Assembly (NCBI GenBank): GCA_964642445.1
Contig: CAZXQZ010000043.1
Location: 1 to 24,648 of the forward strand
Reading direction: 5' to 3'
Source of the DNA: SSC4 sp964642445
GTDB lineage: Bacteria; Chloroflexota; Anaerolineae; SSC4; Amarolineaceae
DNA length: 24,648 bases
Numbering within the stretch: position 1 is the stretch's first letter; each line of letters starts with the position of its first letter. Both the position numbers and the translations under genes were made by a program. Positions 15,561 to 24,111 of this stretch are shown here, in pieces. The notes below the pieces were generated by a model. That model was not told the DNA's origin. It was given only the letters and a program-made list of their open reading frames with translations, and searched no databases.

Positions 15561-18085
15561 ACCAACGCACGCACAGCCGCCGCGGACGTCTGCGACAGCG
15601 CGTCGAGCGCGAGGGCATGCGCGTCGGTGCGGTGCCAGGCGCGGATGATCTGTTTGGCGGTCGGAATGGCGGCGGTGTTCATGCTGAATTCGTCCAGGCC
15701 CAGGCCAAGCAGGATGGGGATCGCAGCCGGGTCGCCGGCCAGCTCACCGCAGACCCCCACCCAGCGCCCGTGCTGATGGGCGGCGGCGATCACGTCGGCA
15801 ATCAAGTGCAGAATGGCTGGATGCAGGGCATCGGACAGGTGGGCCACGCGCGGGTTGCCCCGTTCGGCCGCCATCGTGTACTGCGTCAGGTCGTTGGTGC
15901 CGATGCTGAAGAAGTCGACCGTCTCCGCCAGCCGGTCGGCCAGCACGGCGGCCGCCGGGATCTCGATCATGATGCCCACTTGCAGGTCATCCGGGATCGC
16001 GATGTTGGCCCGGACCAGTTCGGCCTGGGTGTTGCGGACCAGTTCGCGGGCAAACTGGACTTCCTCGAGCGTCGCAATCATCGGGAACATGATACGCACG
16101 GCATGGCCGGCACCGGCATGCAGGATCGCGCGCAGCTGTGGTTCGATCAGGTCCGGGCGCTCGCGGTAGAGGCGGATGGCTCGTGCACCCAGGAAGGGGT
16201 TGTCTTCGTGCCCCAGGTTCACGTAGGCCAATTCTTTGTCACCACCAACATCGAGCGTACGCACGACCACGGGGTGTGATCCCATGGCCTCGAAAATGGG
16301 GGCCAGCAGCGCGACCTGCTCCTCCTCGGAGGGTGCCGTGCTGCGTTCGAGGAACAGGAACTCGGTACGCAGCAGTCCCACACCCTCCGCGCCGGCCTCC
16401 AGCGCACGTTTGGCGTCGGCCAGGCTGCCGATGTTGGCCACCACCTCCACGCGCGCGCCATCGGCCGTGTACGTCAGCGCCCGACTGGCGGCCAGTGCAT
16501 CGGCGCGCGCCGCCAACCAGCGTGCGCGCCGGACGCTGAATTCATCCCACTGTTCGTCCGTCGGATCAGGCCACACCCGCCCATGGTCACCATCGACCAC
16601 CACGCGGCTGTTGGCCGGCAAGGTCAGGATACGCGGCCCCAGGCCGACCACGGCTGGCAGACCCAGCGTGCGGGCCAGGATCGCGCTGTGGGACGTGGGG
16701 CCACCGAGGGCGGTGCAGACTGCGAGCACGTTGTGACGGTCGAGGTTGGCCGTGTCGCTGGGCGTCAAGTCCTCGGCAATCAGCACGGCGGGCGCGTCAA
16801 GCGTGAACGTGGTTGATGCCTGCCCGGAGAGTGCCAACAGAACCTGGCGTCCCACATCGCGCACGTCGGCCGCGCGTGCTCGGAAGTAGGGATCGTCCAG
16901 GGTTTCGTAGGTGTGCGCCATGCCGTCGATGGTGTCCTGCCAGGCCGCTTCGGCGTTGATGCGCTGCTCGCCAATCGCAGCCTGTACCGGATCGAGCAGG
17001 GCGGGGTCATCGAGAAATAGCAGGTGCGCATCAAAAATCGCCGCGGCGTAACCGGACTCACCCTGGGCCAGACGCTGCCGCGTCGTCGTAATGCGCGTGC
17101 GCGTGGCTTCGATGGCCTTATGCAGCCGGTTCCACTCGGCCACCGGATCCGTCACTGCCTGGCGGGTAACGGTCGGTGCGGGGGGTTTGAAGTGCTGCAC
17201 AGGTCCCAACGCGACGCCGGGAGATGCTGCGATACCCTGGATGATGCGGTGCTTATCGTCAGCGCTGACGGCCGCCGGCACCACGGGCGGCATATCTGGG
17301 CGAGAGACTGGTGTGGGCACGATCGCGGCCAGTTCACTGTCATCGTCCCCAAAATTGGTCTCGGCCAGGGCCTGGATGGCGGCCAGCGCTTGTTCGGCAT
17401 CCGCACCCTGGGCGATCAGTTCGATCTCGTTGTTCTGACGGATGGCCTGCGTGGCCACCAGGTTGATGCTGCGGGCGTTGACCGCGGGTCCACCGCGTGA
17501 CAGGTTGCGCACGGTCACCGCTGATTGAAAACGCCCCACGGTTTGCACGAAGAGCGCTGCCGGCCGGGCGTGCAGTCCCAGGCGGTTGTGCACAGTCAGG
17601 CGCAGTGTAGCGGCTTCACTGGGCAGGGGCGCAGGTGGGGTCGCGACGGTGGGTGTTTCGCTGCTGGCCACCCCCAGCTGCGATGCTTTGGGCAGCAGTG
17701 CACTGCGTGCCTCCGCCGCGACGACCGCCAGCGGACTGCCCAAGCCCGCCTGCACCGCGGCGGCCAGTGTGCCCTCGACCAGGGGGGCCTCGCAAAGCTG
17801 CACGTGCGGGCGCATCTCCTCGTCCAGGAAATCGAGGGCCATCTCGGCGCTCAACACGGCACTCCCGAGGTCCATCAGCACCAGAACGCCAGCCGGATCG
17901 AACACCTGCTGGATGGCATCGAGAACCATCATTGCGTCGGTACCCAGGGCAAACTCACCGGGGCTTTCGCCGTGAATCCCGCCAGCTACGGCGATCTGCA
18001 CCGTCGGCGGTGCCATCTGTTTTGCCAATTCCAACACACCCTGTGCCAGGGTATGGCTGTGTGAGACGATGACCAGGCCAACCAT
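15545..18085 (-). CDS. dhaM: DhaM-type PTS fusion: EIIA(DhaM)-HPr-Enzyme I
   Basis: An 846-residue phosphotransfer protein that moves phosphate from PEP to the DhaK-DhaL dihydroxyacetone kinase. It has three parts. An EIIA-Man/DhaM domain (1-about 130) carries His9 in VIVSHSHTL. An HPr domain (about 160-245) carries the phosphorylatable His172 in GLHARPAA. A full Enzyme I (about 280-846) carries His466 in GGPTSHSAIL, the PEP-binding strands around GLLRTEFLFLE, SIGTNDLTQYTM, and the catalytic Cys779 in VGVCGELAGD. Unlike E. coli DhaM, whose EI part is shortened, the EI domain here is complete, so the protein could use PEP by itself. The ATG at 18085 has GGGAGG 6 nt upstream. dhaK and dhaL are not in the window; the nearby glycerol genes fit a dihydroxyacetone-forming pathway. 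A nitrogen-type PtsP is the alternative but would carry a GAF domain. Confidence 0.88.
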   Translation of the reverse strand: MVGLVIVSHSHTLAQGVLELAKQMAPPTVQIAVAGGIHGESPGEFALGTDAMMVLDAIQQVFDPAGVLVLMDLGSAVLSAEMALDFLDEEMRPHVQLCEAPLVEGTLAAAVQAGLGSPLAVVAAEARSALLPKASQLGVASSETPTVATPPAPLPSEAATLRLTVHNRLGLHARPAALFVQTVGRFQSAVTVRNLSRGGPAVNARSINLVATQAIRQNNEIELIAQGADAEQALAAIQALAETNFGDDDSELAAIVPTPVSRPDMPPVVPAAVSADDKHRIIQGIAASPGVALGPVQHFKPPAPTVTRQAVTDPVAEWNRLHKAIEATRTRITTTRQRLAQGESGYAAAIFDAHLLFLDDPALLDPVQAAIGEQRINAEAAWQDTIDGMAHTYETLDDPYFRARAADVRDVGRQVLLALSGQASTTFTLDAPAVLIAEDLTPSDTANLDRHNVLAVCTALGGPTSHSAILARTLGLPAVVGLGPRILTLPANSRVVVDGDHGRVWPDPTDEQWDEFSVRRARWLAARADALAASRALTYTADGARVEVVANIGSLADAKRALEAGAEGVGLLRTEFLFLERSTAPSEEEQVALLAPIFEAMGSHPVVVRTLDVGGDKELAYVNLGHEDNPFLGARAIRLYRERPDLIEPQLRAILHAGAGHAVRIMFPMIATLEEVQFARELVRNTQAELVRANIAIPDDLQVGIMIEIPAAAVLADRLAETVDFFSIGTNDLTQYTMAAERGNPRVAHLSDALHPAILHLIADVIAAAHQHGRWVGVCGELAGDPAAIPILLGLGLDEFSMNTAAIPTAKQIIRAWHRTDAHALALDALSQTSAAAVRALVGSRG

Positions 18086-18154
18086 GCGGCCTCCCTACGT
18101 GAGCATTGGTGATCGGGTGGCAGTTCCCCGATGGCAGTGATGGTAAGAGACCGT

Positions 18155-18682
18155 TTAGGCAACACTCAAGGCGCTGACGAGCTCGCGGCAAAAATCAGGA
18201 ATGTCAGGCACGACACGGCCCCACACCAGGTTACCGTCGCGAAATGCAGGTTCATCGACCCAGGTCGCACCGGCATTCACCAGGTCATCCTTGATGCCCA
18301 GGCTGCCGGTGGCACGGTGCCCATTGACAACGCCGGCCGAAATACCCACCAGGCCGGCATGGCAAATCATACCGATGATCTTGCCCTGTTCATCGAAACC
18401 GCGCACGAAAGCTTTGATGGCATCGTAGCGGCGTAGCTTGTCGGGCGCCCAACCACCGGGCACGATCAGGCCATCGAACGTGTCGGCGCGCACCTCACTC
18501 GCCGCGGCGTCGGCCCTGGCGGACAGACAGCCGGCTTTGCTGTGTACCGTTTTGCCCTTTTCCAACCCAACGACCGTTACCGTGGCACCCTCTTCCTGCA
18601 TCCGCATCAAGGGCACCCAGAACTCCAGATCCTCGAATCCTTCTTCGACCAGGATCGCGATCCGTTTTCCTTGCAGTCGCAT
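18155..18682 (-). CDS. DJ-1/PfpI-family protein
   Basis: A 175-residue single-domain class I glutamine-amidotransferase-like fold. The nucleophile elbow is MICHAGLVGISAG with Cys107, and an acidic residue near the N-terminus (EEGFEDLEF) is the usual partner. LIVPGGWAPDKLR is also diagnostic. The family includes deglycase/glyoxalase-like proteins and PfpI-type putative peptidases. A role in handling reactive carbonyls such as methylglyoxal, a by-product of dihydroxyacetone phosphate, would fit the neighbours but is inference. The ATG at 18682 has GAGGAGA 6 nt upstream. It precedes the DhaM gene by 69 nt with no terminator, so the two are probably co-transcribed. Confidence 0.88.
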   Translation of the reverse strand: MRLQGKRIAILVEEGFEDLEFWVPLMRMQEEGATVTVVGLEKGKTVHSKAGCLSARADAAASEVRADTFDGLIVPGGWAPDKLRRYDAIKAFVRGFDEQGKIIGMICHAGLVGISAGVVNGHRATGSLGIKDDLVNAGATWVDEPAFRDGNLVWGRVVPDIPDFCRELVSALSVA

Positions 18683-18928
18683 GATGTCTCCTCATGGCAG
18701 TGGAATTCATCGCAAAGAACACATAGAACACACAATGCCTTTGTTTTTCTCTGTGCTCTCAGGCATCGTAAGAGAATAACTTCCGGCATTATGGCTGGAA
18801 TTCGCCGCATCGAAGGTGGTAGCGGTTGCACAGTTGCCATCTTTTTGGAAAGATGGCAACTGTGCAACCGCTACCACCAAACTCGATCAAAAAGCTTGGG
18901 AAGTCATTTTTTTACGAGCCCTTTGTGG
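18683..18928. other. Intergenic region upstream of the PfpI gene
   Basis: Besides the 30-bp inverted repeat (18815-18878), this stretch contains the tandem motif GAACACA at about 18717 and 18726 and a short repeat pair ATGCCT (18735-18740) / AGGCAT (18761-18766). TATTCT on the minus strand just upstream of that pair could be a -10 for the PfpI gene, but no good -35 was found. No gene is supported here. Confidence 0.4.
18815..18878. repeat. Perfect 30-bp inverted repeat with 4-nt loop
   Basis: The arms 18815-18844 and 18849-18878 are exact reverse complements around TTGG. No U-run follows on either strand, so it does not look like a classical terminator. It lies about 50 nt past the methyltransferase stop and about 130 nt upstream of the PfpI gene. 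A stem this long without a single mismatch suggests recent origin, such as a miniature mobile or REP-like element, or selection for an RNA stem. Confidence 0.9.
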
Positions 18929-19579
18929 TCAAACCCGCGAGCAGCACGGGCATGCAGTCACCTCGTGCTGCTGCCACAGCCGCTCGTCGGTCAGCAGCTC
19001 TGGCGCCAGGGGCTTGAAGCCGACGGCGCCGCAGCGACAGCCATACCACCCACCCGCCAGGTTTTCCCAGGCCATTGCTGACTCGAGATCGATTGCTTCG
19101 CAGCCGAAACCCCAGCGGGCATTGGTAATCAGGTAGTGGCAGCCAACGACACGCAGCCGTGCGATGTAGTCGCCGACACAGGTGCAGTGGCGCATGAGCA
19201 GGATCCCCACCGTCACATCACTCGGAAACGGCCAGGTTCGGGCATCGGCCTGGATGACGTGCAGATTGCTGGGAAGCCCCGCCAGGTCGACGTGGGCGAG
19301 CACATCTGCTTGGCGTTCGATGGCACATACGCGGCGCACGATCTGCGCCAGGCGGCGGGCCAGTCGTAGATCGCCCGCGCCAATATCGAGGACGACGTCC
19401 GTTGGCGCGACGTGGGTCAGCGCAAAACGGTACGTCGCTTCGTCATAGGGTGCCCAGGCATTTTCCCACCCGTCGCCGGTCGATACCGCGAGATGACCAG
19501 GTGCAGCTGCTGTCACGGAACACTCGAGATTCGGGGGGTCGGCCGGCCAGCAGGTCCCTGGCAGAAGGCCAACCCCCAT
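18929..19579 (-). CDS. Class I SAM-dependent methyltransferase with Cys-rich tail
   Basis: A 216-residue protein with a Rossmann-fold methyltransferase core. Motif I VVLDIGAGDLRLARRL is at about 62-77, an acidic residue Glu87 follows the second strand (CAIERQ), and QADARTWPF at 110-118 carries the adenine-contacting Asp. The substrate is unknown. The C-terminus has Cys181 and Cys183 (GCRCG) and Cys210, Cys212 and Cys213 (ACPCC), a possible metal-binding knuckle. The frame stays open far upstream into glpC, but that part is an antisense-like low-quality translation. The ATG at 19579 is the first in-frame ATG after the glpC stop, 38 nt before it; no ribosome site is evident, and a later start is possible. 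It is the fourth gene of the glpABC transcript. Confidence 0.7.
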   Translation of the reverse strand: MGVGLLPGTCWPADPPNLECSVTAAAPGHLAVSTGDGWENAWAPYDEATYRFALTHVAPTDVVLDIGAGDLRLARRLAQIVRRVCAIERQADVLAHVDLAGLPSNLHVIQADARTWPFPSDVTVGILLMRHCTCVGDYIARLRVVGCHYLITNARWGFGCEAIDLESAMAWENLAGGWYGCRCGAVGFKPLAPELLTDERLWQQHEVTACPCCSRV

Positions 19580-19617
19580 CAGCGGTTCGATTGCTGTGTG
19601 CGATTGTGTTGAGCAAG

Positions 19618-20886
19618 CTACTCGTTCAGCGGCTTGCGTGTTTCCAGATCGTACAGGCCATAGGCCGCAGCCAGGATTTCGATCGGGTGGCGGCTGGGCA
19701 GATGGGTACCGTGCTCCAGCTGCCAGCGGCACGTTTCGGAATCGCAGGCCGTCATGCTGACTTCGCTGCCCTGGGCGCGCACGAAATTGAAGAGCTGCGC
19801 ACCGACATCCATCGCAATCTGGTATTTTTCGACCTTGTAGCCGTAGGTACCGGCGATGCCGCAGCAGGGCGCCTCGCTGTCGCGCACGTCGAGCCCGGGG
19901 ATCAGCTGCATGATCTCCATGGCGGGTTTGCCGACGCGGTGGGCGCGGTACTGGCACGGTGGATGGTACGGCAGCAGCATGTTCAGCGGCCGGAAGTCGG
20001 TCTTGAGTGCCCCCGTGTCGTGCAGCTCGCGCAGCCACTCGAAGATATCCCACGTACCCACGGTCAGGGCATGCGCGCGTTCATCGTGCATGTCCAGGAG
20101 CTCGGGCGCCTCTTCCTTGAGCGTCAGCGTACAGCTGGTGCTGGTGCCAACGATGGGCAGTCCTTGCCTGGCATAGTCGGCCAGGTAGTTGACGTTGCGA
20201 TGATGATACTCGGCTGCGGTGTCGAATTCACCGTTGCTCAACAGCGGCAAACCGCAGCAGTTCTGCGGCGGCACGATCACTTCGAAACCGTTGTGTTCGA
20301 AGACCGCCACTGCGGCTTTGCCGATGAAGGGCTCGTAGTACATCGTGGCACAGCCGTGGTAGTACACCACCTTCTTGTCTGACTTGAGCCGGCTGCTCTG
20401 GGTGCGTTTGAACCAGTCACCGAAGGTGCCATCGGTACTCCAGTAGGGCAGCGGCGCCTCGCGGGCAATACCTATCACCTTTTCGGCAAAGAGACGGCTC
20501 AACGAGTTGTGCATGCCGAAATTGGCCAGCCCAGGCACATAACTCCCGATCTTGCCCAACATCTCGTTGCGTCCCAACAGGCGGTTGCGCAGCGGAATGC
20601 CGTTTTCGGCGGCGATGACTGCACGGGCGCGGGCATTCATCTCGGCAATCTTGACGCCCGATGGACACACCTCATTGCACACGCGGCAGCCAGAGCAGTA
20701 ATCGACCGATAAGTCCGGTGATTTCTGCTGCCCGACCTCGCGGAAACGCTGTGCCTGCGGTCCAGAGTACTTGGGACCATGGAACTTATCGGTGACTGCC
20801 GAAACCGGGCAGTAACTGGTGCAGACATTGCACTTGATACATTCGTCGAGGGTGACACCTACGGATTCCCAGGAAATCGTGTGCAT
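19618..20886 (-). CDS. glpC: Anaerobic glycerol-3-phosphate dehydrogenase subunit C
   Basis: Membrane-anchoring, electron-carrying subunit that passes electrons from GlpAB to the quinone pool. The product has 422 residues. Two ferredoxin-like 4Fe-4S motifs are at Cys16/19/22/26 and Cys64/67/70/74. Two CCG (HdrB-type) domains follow, with NCCGLPLL near residue 208 and PCCGIAGTYG near 340, each with its upstream single Cys (YYHGCATM, PPCQYRAH) and a later Cys (STSC; CDSETC). The ATG at 20886 is 2 nt after the glpB stop, with AAGGG upstream. An in-frame extension to 20997 overlaps glpB and is not credible. Confidence 0.93.
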   Translation of the reverse strand: MHTISWESVGVTLDECIKCNVCTSYCPVSAVTDKFHGPKYSGPQAQRFREVGQQKSPDLSVDYCSGCRVCNEVCPSGVKIAEMNARARAVIAAENGIPLRNRLLGRNEMLGKIGSYVPGLANFGMHNSLSRLFAEKVIGIAREAPLPYWSTDGTFGDWFKRTQSSRLKSDKKVVYYHGCATMYYEPFIGKAAVAVFEHNGFEVIVPPQNCCGLPLLSNGEFDTAAEYHHRNVNYLADYARQGLPIVGTSTSCTLTLKEEAPELLDMHDERAHALTVGTWDIFEWLRELHDTGALKTDFRPLNMLLPYHPPCQYRAHRVGKPAMEIMQLIPGLDVRDSEAPCCGIAGTYGYKVEKYQIAMDVGAQLFNFVRAQGSEVSMTACDSETCRWQLEHGTHLPSRHPIEILAAAYGLYDLETRKPLNE

Positions 20887-20888
20887 GG

Positions 20889-22166
20889 CTATACCCTTAT
20901 CTGCTGCGCAGCGTTCACACCGGTGGCAATGGCGATGCCCTCCAGGCTGCGTTCGTTGATGGGATCGGCATCGGCCAACAAACCACCGGCGGCCCACAGG
21001 TTGCCGTACACGGGCTGGCCATCACTACCGATGGGCTGGAATTGACGGTTGACCGTCACGCCACCCTGGAACACAGGATGGCCAGACGGGTCCATGAACT
21101 GCGGCCGGAACCACTGGCTACGCCGCTGCGGTACGGTAATCGGCAGGTCGAACACCACTTCCCAAACCCGGCCCGTATGATCGGTATTGAAGCCAGCGCC
21201 CAGGATACCACCGGTCGCCAGTAAGAACGCTTTGGCCCGGTGCTTCAGGGGGCGTGCGCTGGCAGCGGTTTCGACCCAGGCAATGCGTCCGTTTTCGGCG
21301 CGGAAGGCGTTGGCATCCTGGTTGATCTCGATGCGGACACCCATCCTGGTCAGCTGGCGTGTCAGCGCTTTGTGCAGGCGCACCCCTGGCACGCTGGGCG
21401 GCAGCGTGGGGATCTCGAAGACCGGTGCCCCACTCTGTGCCCGCAGGTCTTCGACCACGCGGGTATGGTGTTCCATGCCCAGGATGGCTGGCAGCCCGAT
21501 ACGTTCGCCAGACTTGACGATTCCCTTCAGTTCGCGTCCAAGCCTGGCGGTGCGCAGAGAGTCATCCAGCGATTGGGCCAGCTGGATGGTATTGCGGTCG
21601 CTGCGGTCGCTCAGCAGCTCCAGGGGAAGGAACACGGCCCGCGCCGTATGCCCCTGTTTGGCCAGGTTGCTGGCGATGAGCTCCGGAAAGAAATCGCGCA
21701 GTCCGTGAAAACCGACGATCAGGAACGGTTCCTTGCGCTGCAGCTCGCCGGCGATTTGCGCACGCGGGGCCAGGAAGGTTGGGCGTGCCGCACCGACCGG
21801 CGACGGCAGCAGCAGGTTGTCGCCGCCGGTGCTGGCACCGACGTAGGCCAGGCCCGCTTCCTGCGTCCAGCCGGCAAAGGTCTCGAACGCGTTCGTGAGC
21901 AGGGCCGGTGTCAAAAAAGCATAGGGATGGCCAGGATGGGACTGGCTGAAGTCCGAGACAGCATCCAGCGGACGGGCGACCCGTTGGCGTTCGGTGCCGT
22001 TGCCGGCACCGCCGTCGACATAACCCAGCACATCCAGCGTACCGGCGTTCCAGTGGGTGGTTGCCAACCCCTTGGTGATGACGCGCACCTTCAGCCCGTT
22101 TTTGGCTGCGGTGTAGGCAGCCGACAATCCGGCTAAACCGGCACCGATGATCAGCAAATCATCCAT
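20889..22166 (-). CDS. glpB: Anaerobic glycerol-3-phosphate dehydrogenase subunit B
   Basis: Flavoprotein subunit of the GlpABC complex, which oxidises sn-glycerol-3-phosphate to dihydroxyacetone phosphate. The 425-residue product has an N-terminal dinucleotide-binding fold, DLLIIGAGLAGLSAAYTAAK (Gly-x-Gly-x2-Gly at about 8-13), and the GlpB-typical stretch GLATTHWNAGTLDVLGY. A C-terminal flavoprotein segment follows (GNLWAAGGLLADADPINERS). Its start overlaps the glpA stop by 8 nt, and its stop is 2 nt from glpC, as expected for subunits made in fixed ratio. The size agrees with E. coli GlpB (about 419). Confidence 0.93.
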   Translation of the reverse strand: MDDLLIIGAGLAGLSAAYTAAKNGLKVRVITKGLATTHWNAGTLDVLGYVDGGAGNGTERQRVARPLDAVSDFSQSHPGHPYAFLTPALLTNAFETFAGWTQEAGLAYVGASTGGDNLLLPSPVGAARPTFLAPRAQIAGELQRKEPFLIVGFHGLRDFFPELIASNLAKQGHTARAVFLPLELLSDRSDRNTIQLAQSLDDSLRTARLGRELKGIVKSGERIGLPAILGMEHHTRVVEDLRAQSGAPVFEIPTLPPSVPGVRLHKALTRQLTRMGVRIEINQDANAFRAENGRIAWVETAASARPLKHRAKAFLLATGGILGAGFNTDHTGRVWEVVFDLPITVPQRRSQWFRPQFMDPSGHPVFQGGVTVNRQFQPIGSDGQPVYGNLWAAGGLLADADPINERSLEGIAIATGVNAAQQIRV

Positions 22167-23925
22167 GAGGTTTCTCCAAATTCTCGTTGGGCGTGGTGTC
22201 GGTCTGGTAGAACGTGGTCAGTGGACTCTGTTTGTTCCCAACCGGCAGGTGATCGGCGTTCATGAGGCTGAGGTAGATCAGCTCGTCCAGGCGTTCCTGT
22301 TTGAGCTGCTGGCCCCAAAGAATCGGCACCAACCCTTTCCAACGTTCCTGCAAGAAGTCGCGCAGCAGAAGGTTCGCCTGCTCGCCCGACATGCGGACCC
22401 GTGGCGCGGGCTGGTCGTGACCGTTGCTATTGTGCGCCGGCGACTGCAGGTACGCCACCTCCCACGCCGATCCTTCGGTGCTGACCTGCAGCTCGTACGC
22501 ATCGGCATTGGCCGGCGCGGTCTGCACACCCATTTCGTGCAGGATGCCGGTGGCGCGATAGGTGCAGAAGCCACCCTGGCAGGGTCCCATGCCCAGGCGC
22601 ACGTCGCGCCGCAGGTCGTCGAGTGTGACGAGCGGGTTACGCCGGGCGGCATTTTCGATCATGGCCCGGGTGACGAGCTCACACTCACACACCAGGTCGG
22701 CTTGCAGCTTGTTGTGTTCGACCTCGTGCAGGCGGTGACCCAGCCAATAAGTGCCCTGCTCCACACCCGGCACGACCGTCGTGGCCGTGATGCAGGGCTT
22801 GCGAATACCAACTTGTTCGGTGGCAGCGTCGACCACTTTCTCCGCCATGAGGCGGAACGTCGTCCATTTGCCACCCAAGATCGACAGGAAACCGGTCATC
22901 CCGTCACGCTCGTTGTGGCGCAGCAGGGTGAAAGCGCGCGTGGCTTCGCGGCTGGAGCCGGTGTAACTTTCCTGGTACAGCGGTCGTACCCCGGCCCAGG
23001 CGCGCACGACGCGCGCGTGGCTGATGCCCGGGATCAACTTCTCCCCTTCGCTCAACATGAGCTGAACTTCCCACGGTTCGATGCGCAGGTTCTCGGGGTC
23101 AGTCACGCGCTCGTCGGTGGTGCCGATTACGGCGACGGTGTGAATTGGCACGATGATGTCGCCATCGGATGGTTTTTTGCAGCGGTTGAGCACGGTGTTG
23201 TTGAGCCGGTGATTCATCGCCACCATCGTGCCCTTGCCCGGGATAACGTTGATGGTAATACCGGCCATTGCGCCAAGGCGGCCACTCCAGGCACCGGTGG
23301 CATTGATCGTCAACTGGGCGCGGATTTCCATTTCCTCACCTGTGGTGACGTTGCGCACGTGCGCACCCAGCATGCGCCGGTCACGATCGACCCCTTCGGT
23401 GATCAGGTCGATCACCTCGTGATAGACGAGGATTTTTGCACCGGCCAGACGTGCGGCCTGCGCGGTCGCATGGGTGGCCAGGAAACTGTCGGCTGAGCCA
23501 TCGGGCAGCTCGAAGACGCGTACACTGCGCGGATTCAGAAGCGGCTCGCGACGCAGTGCTTCGGCGATGGAGATTTCGGTACAGGGTACGCCGGTGGCTG
23601 CGCAGCCTGCCTTGAACTTCTCTGGATAATCACCTTCGTCTTCCGGCGTGACGACGAAGAATCCGGAGGTATCCTCGATGCAGTGAGCATACGTGCGGCG
23701 CAGGATACGGTTTTCCTCGATACATTCGGTGGCACTGCCTGGATCTTTGACCACGTAGCGGCCACCGCTGTGCAGGAGTCCGTGGAAGCGACCGGTTGTG
23801 CCATGGGTGAGATCGCGCTTTTCGACCAGGATGACCTGGAAGCCACGCAGGGACGCGTCCCAGGCAATCGATGTGCCGGTGGCGCCACCACCGATGATCA
23901 AGATTTCGGTGTCTATTCTTTTCAT
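22159..23925 (-). CDS. glpA: Anaerobic glycerol-3-phosphate dehydrogenase subunit A
   Basis: Catalytic FAD subunit, 588 residues (E. coli GlpA about 542). The FAD-binding motif is ILIIGGGATGTSIAWDASLR (Gly12-14, Gly17), followed by the GlpA/GlpD sequence TTGRFHGLLHSGGRYV and, further on, GGKWTTFRLMAE. A C-terminal BFD-like [2Fe-2S] domain is marked by Cys413/Cys415 (VCECE) and Cys449/Cys454 (PCQGGFC), which separates GlpA from aerobic GlpD. After that domain come about 100 residues, longer than usual. The ribosome site before the ATG at 23925 is weak (GAGTGG). It is first in the glpABC transcript, behind the palindrome at 23981-24018 and the terminator of glpK. Confidence 0.95.
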   Translation of the reverse strand: MKRIDTEILIIGGGATGTSIAWDASLRGFQVILVEKRDLTHGTTGRFHGLLHSGGRYVVKDPGSATECIEENRILRRTYAHCIEDTSGFFVVTPEDEGDYPEKFKAGCAATGVPCTEISIAEALRREPLLNPRSVRVFELPDGSADSFLATHATAQAARLAGAKILVYHEVIDLITEGVDRDRRMLGAHVRNVTTGEEMEIRAQLTINATGAWSGRLGAMAGITINVIPGKGTMVAMNHRLNNTVLNRCKKPSDGDIIVPIHTVAVIGTTDERVTDPENLRIEPWEVQLMLSEGEKLIPGISHARVVRAWAGVRPLYQESYTGSSREATRAFTLLRHNERDGMTGFLSILGGKWTTFRLMAEKVVDAATEQVGIRKPCITATTVVPGVEQGTYWLGHRLHEVEHNKLQADLVCECELVTRAMIENAARRNPLVTLDDLRRDVRLGMGPCQGGFCTYRATGILHEMGVQTAPANADAYELQVSTEGSAWEVAYLQSPAHNSNGHDQPAPRVRMSGEQANLLLRDFLQERWKGLVPILWGQQLKQERLDELIYLSLMNADHLPVGNKQSPLTTFYQTDTTPNENLEKPHG

Positions 23926-23980
23926 CGACCACTCACTTTACCGGAGCCTGCACGGGCGGGCACCGATGACCAGAATTGTG

Positions 23981-24018
23981 GGGTGTGGCCAACGCGGTAG
24001 TATGCGTTGGCCTCACCC
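23981..24018 (-). promoter_or_regulatory. Large palindrome upstream of glpA, candidate operator
   Basis: GGCCAACGC (23987-23995) and GCGTTGGCC (24004-24012) are exact reverse complements around 8 nt. After one T-T mismatch on each side the symmetry continues (GGGTG 23981-23985, CACCC 24014-24018), giving 15-nt arms. It sits about 60-90 nt before the glpA ATG and after the glpK terminator. The position suits a repressor or activator site controlling glpABC, but an RNA hairpin in the leader is equally possible. No regulator gene is in the window. Confidence 0.55.
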
Positions 24019-24038
24019 GTTGCCAGGACAATCTAACG

Positions 24039-24080
24039 AAAAAGGGCCGAAGAGGTCAGGTTACCTGTCCTTCGGCCCTT
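24039..24080 (-). terminator. Rho-independent terminator of glpK
   Basis: On the minus strand AAGGGCCGAAG (24080-24070) pairs with CTTCGGCCCTT (24052-24042), an 11-bp perfect GC-rich stem with a 17-nt loop. The Ts that close the stem run on to 24039, a run of five in all. It lies about 55-95 nt after the glpK stop and should separate glpK from glpABC transcription. No T-run follows on the plus strand. Confidence 0.85.
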
Positions 24081-24111
24081 GAACTCTCCAAAAGCGACTA
24101 CGCTCGGGGAG

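Noticed and set aside
19580..20053. Upstream in-frame extension of the methyltransferase into glpC
   Set aside because: The extension translates glpC in the wrong frame into Arg/Pro-rich sequence with no domain; the methyltransferase fold begins after the ATG at 19579.
22147..23496. A 449-residue plus-strand frame opposite glpA
   Set aside because: Antisense shadow; glpA on the minus strand is unambiguous by FAD and Fe-S motifs.
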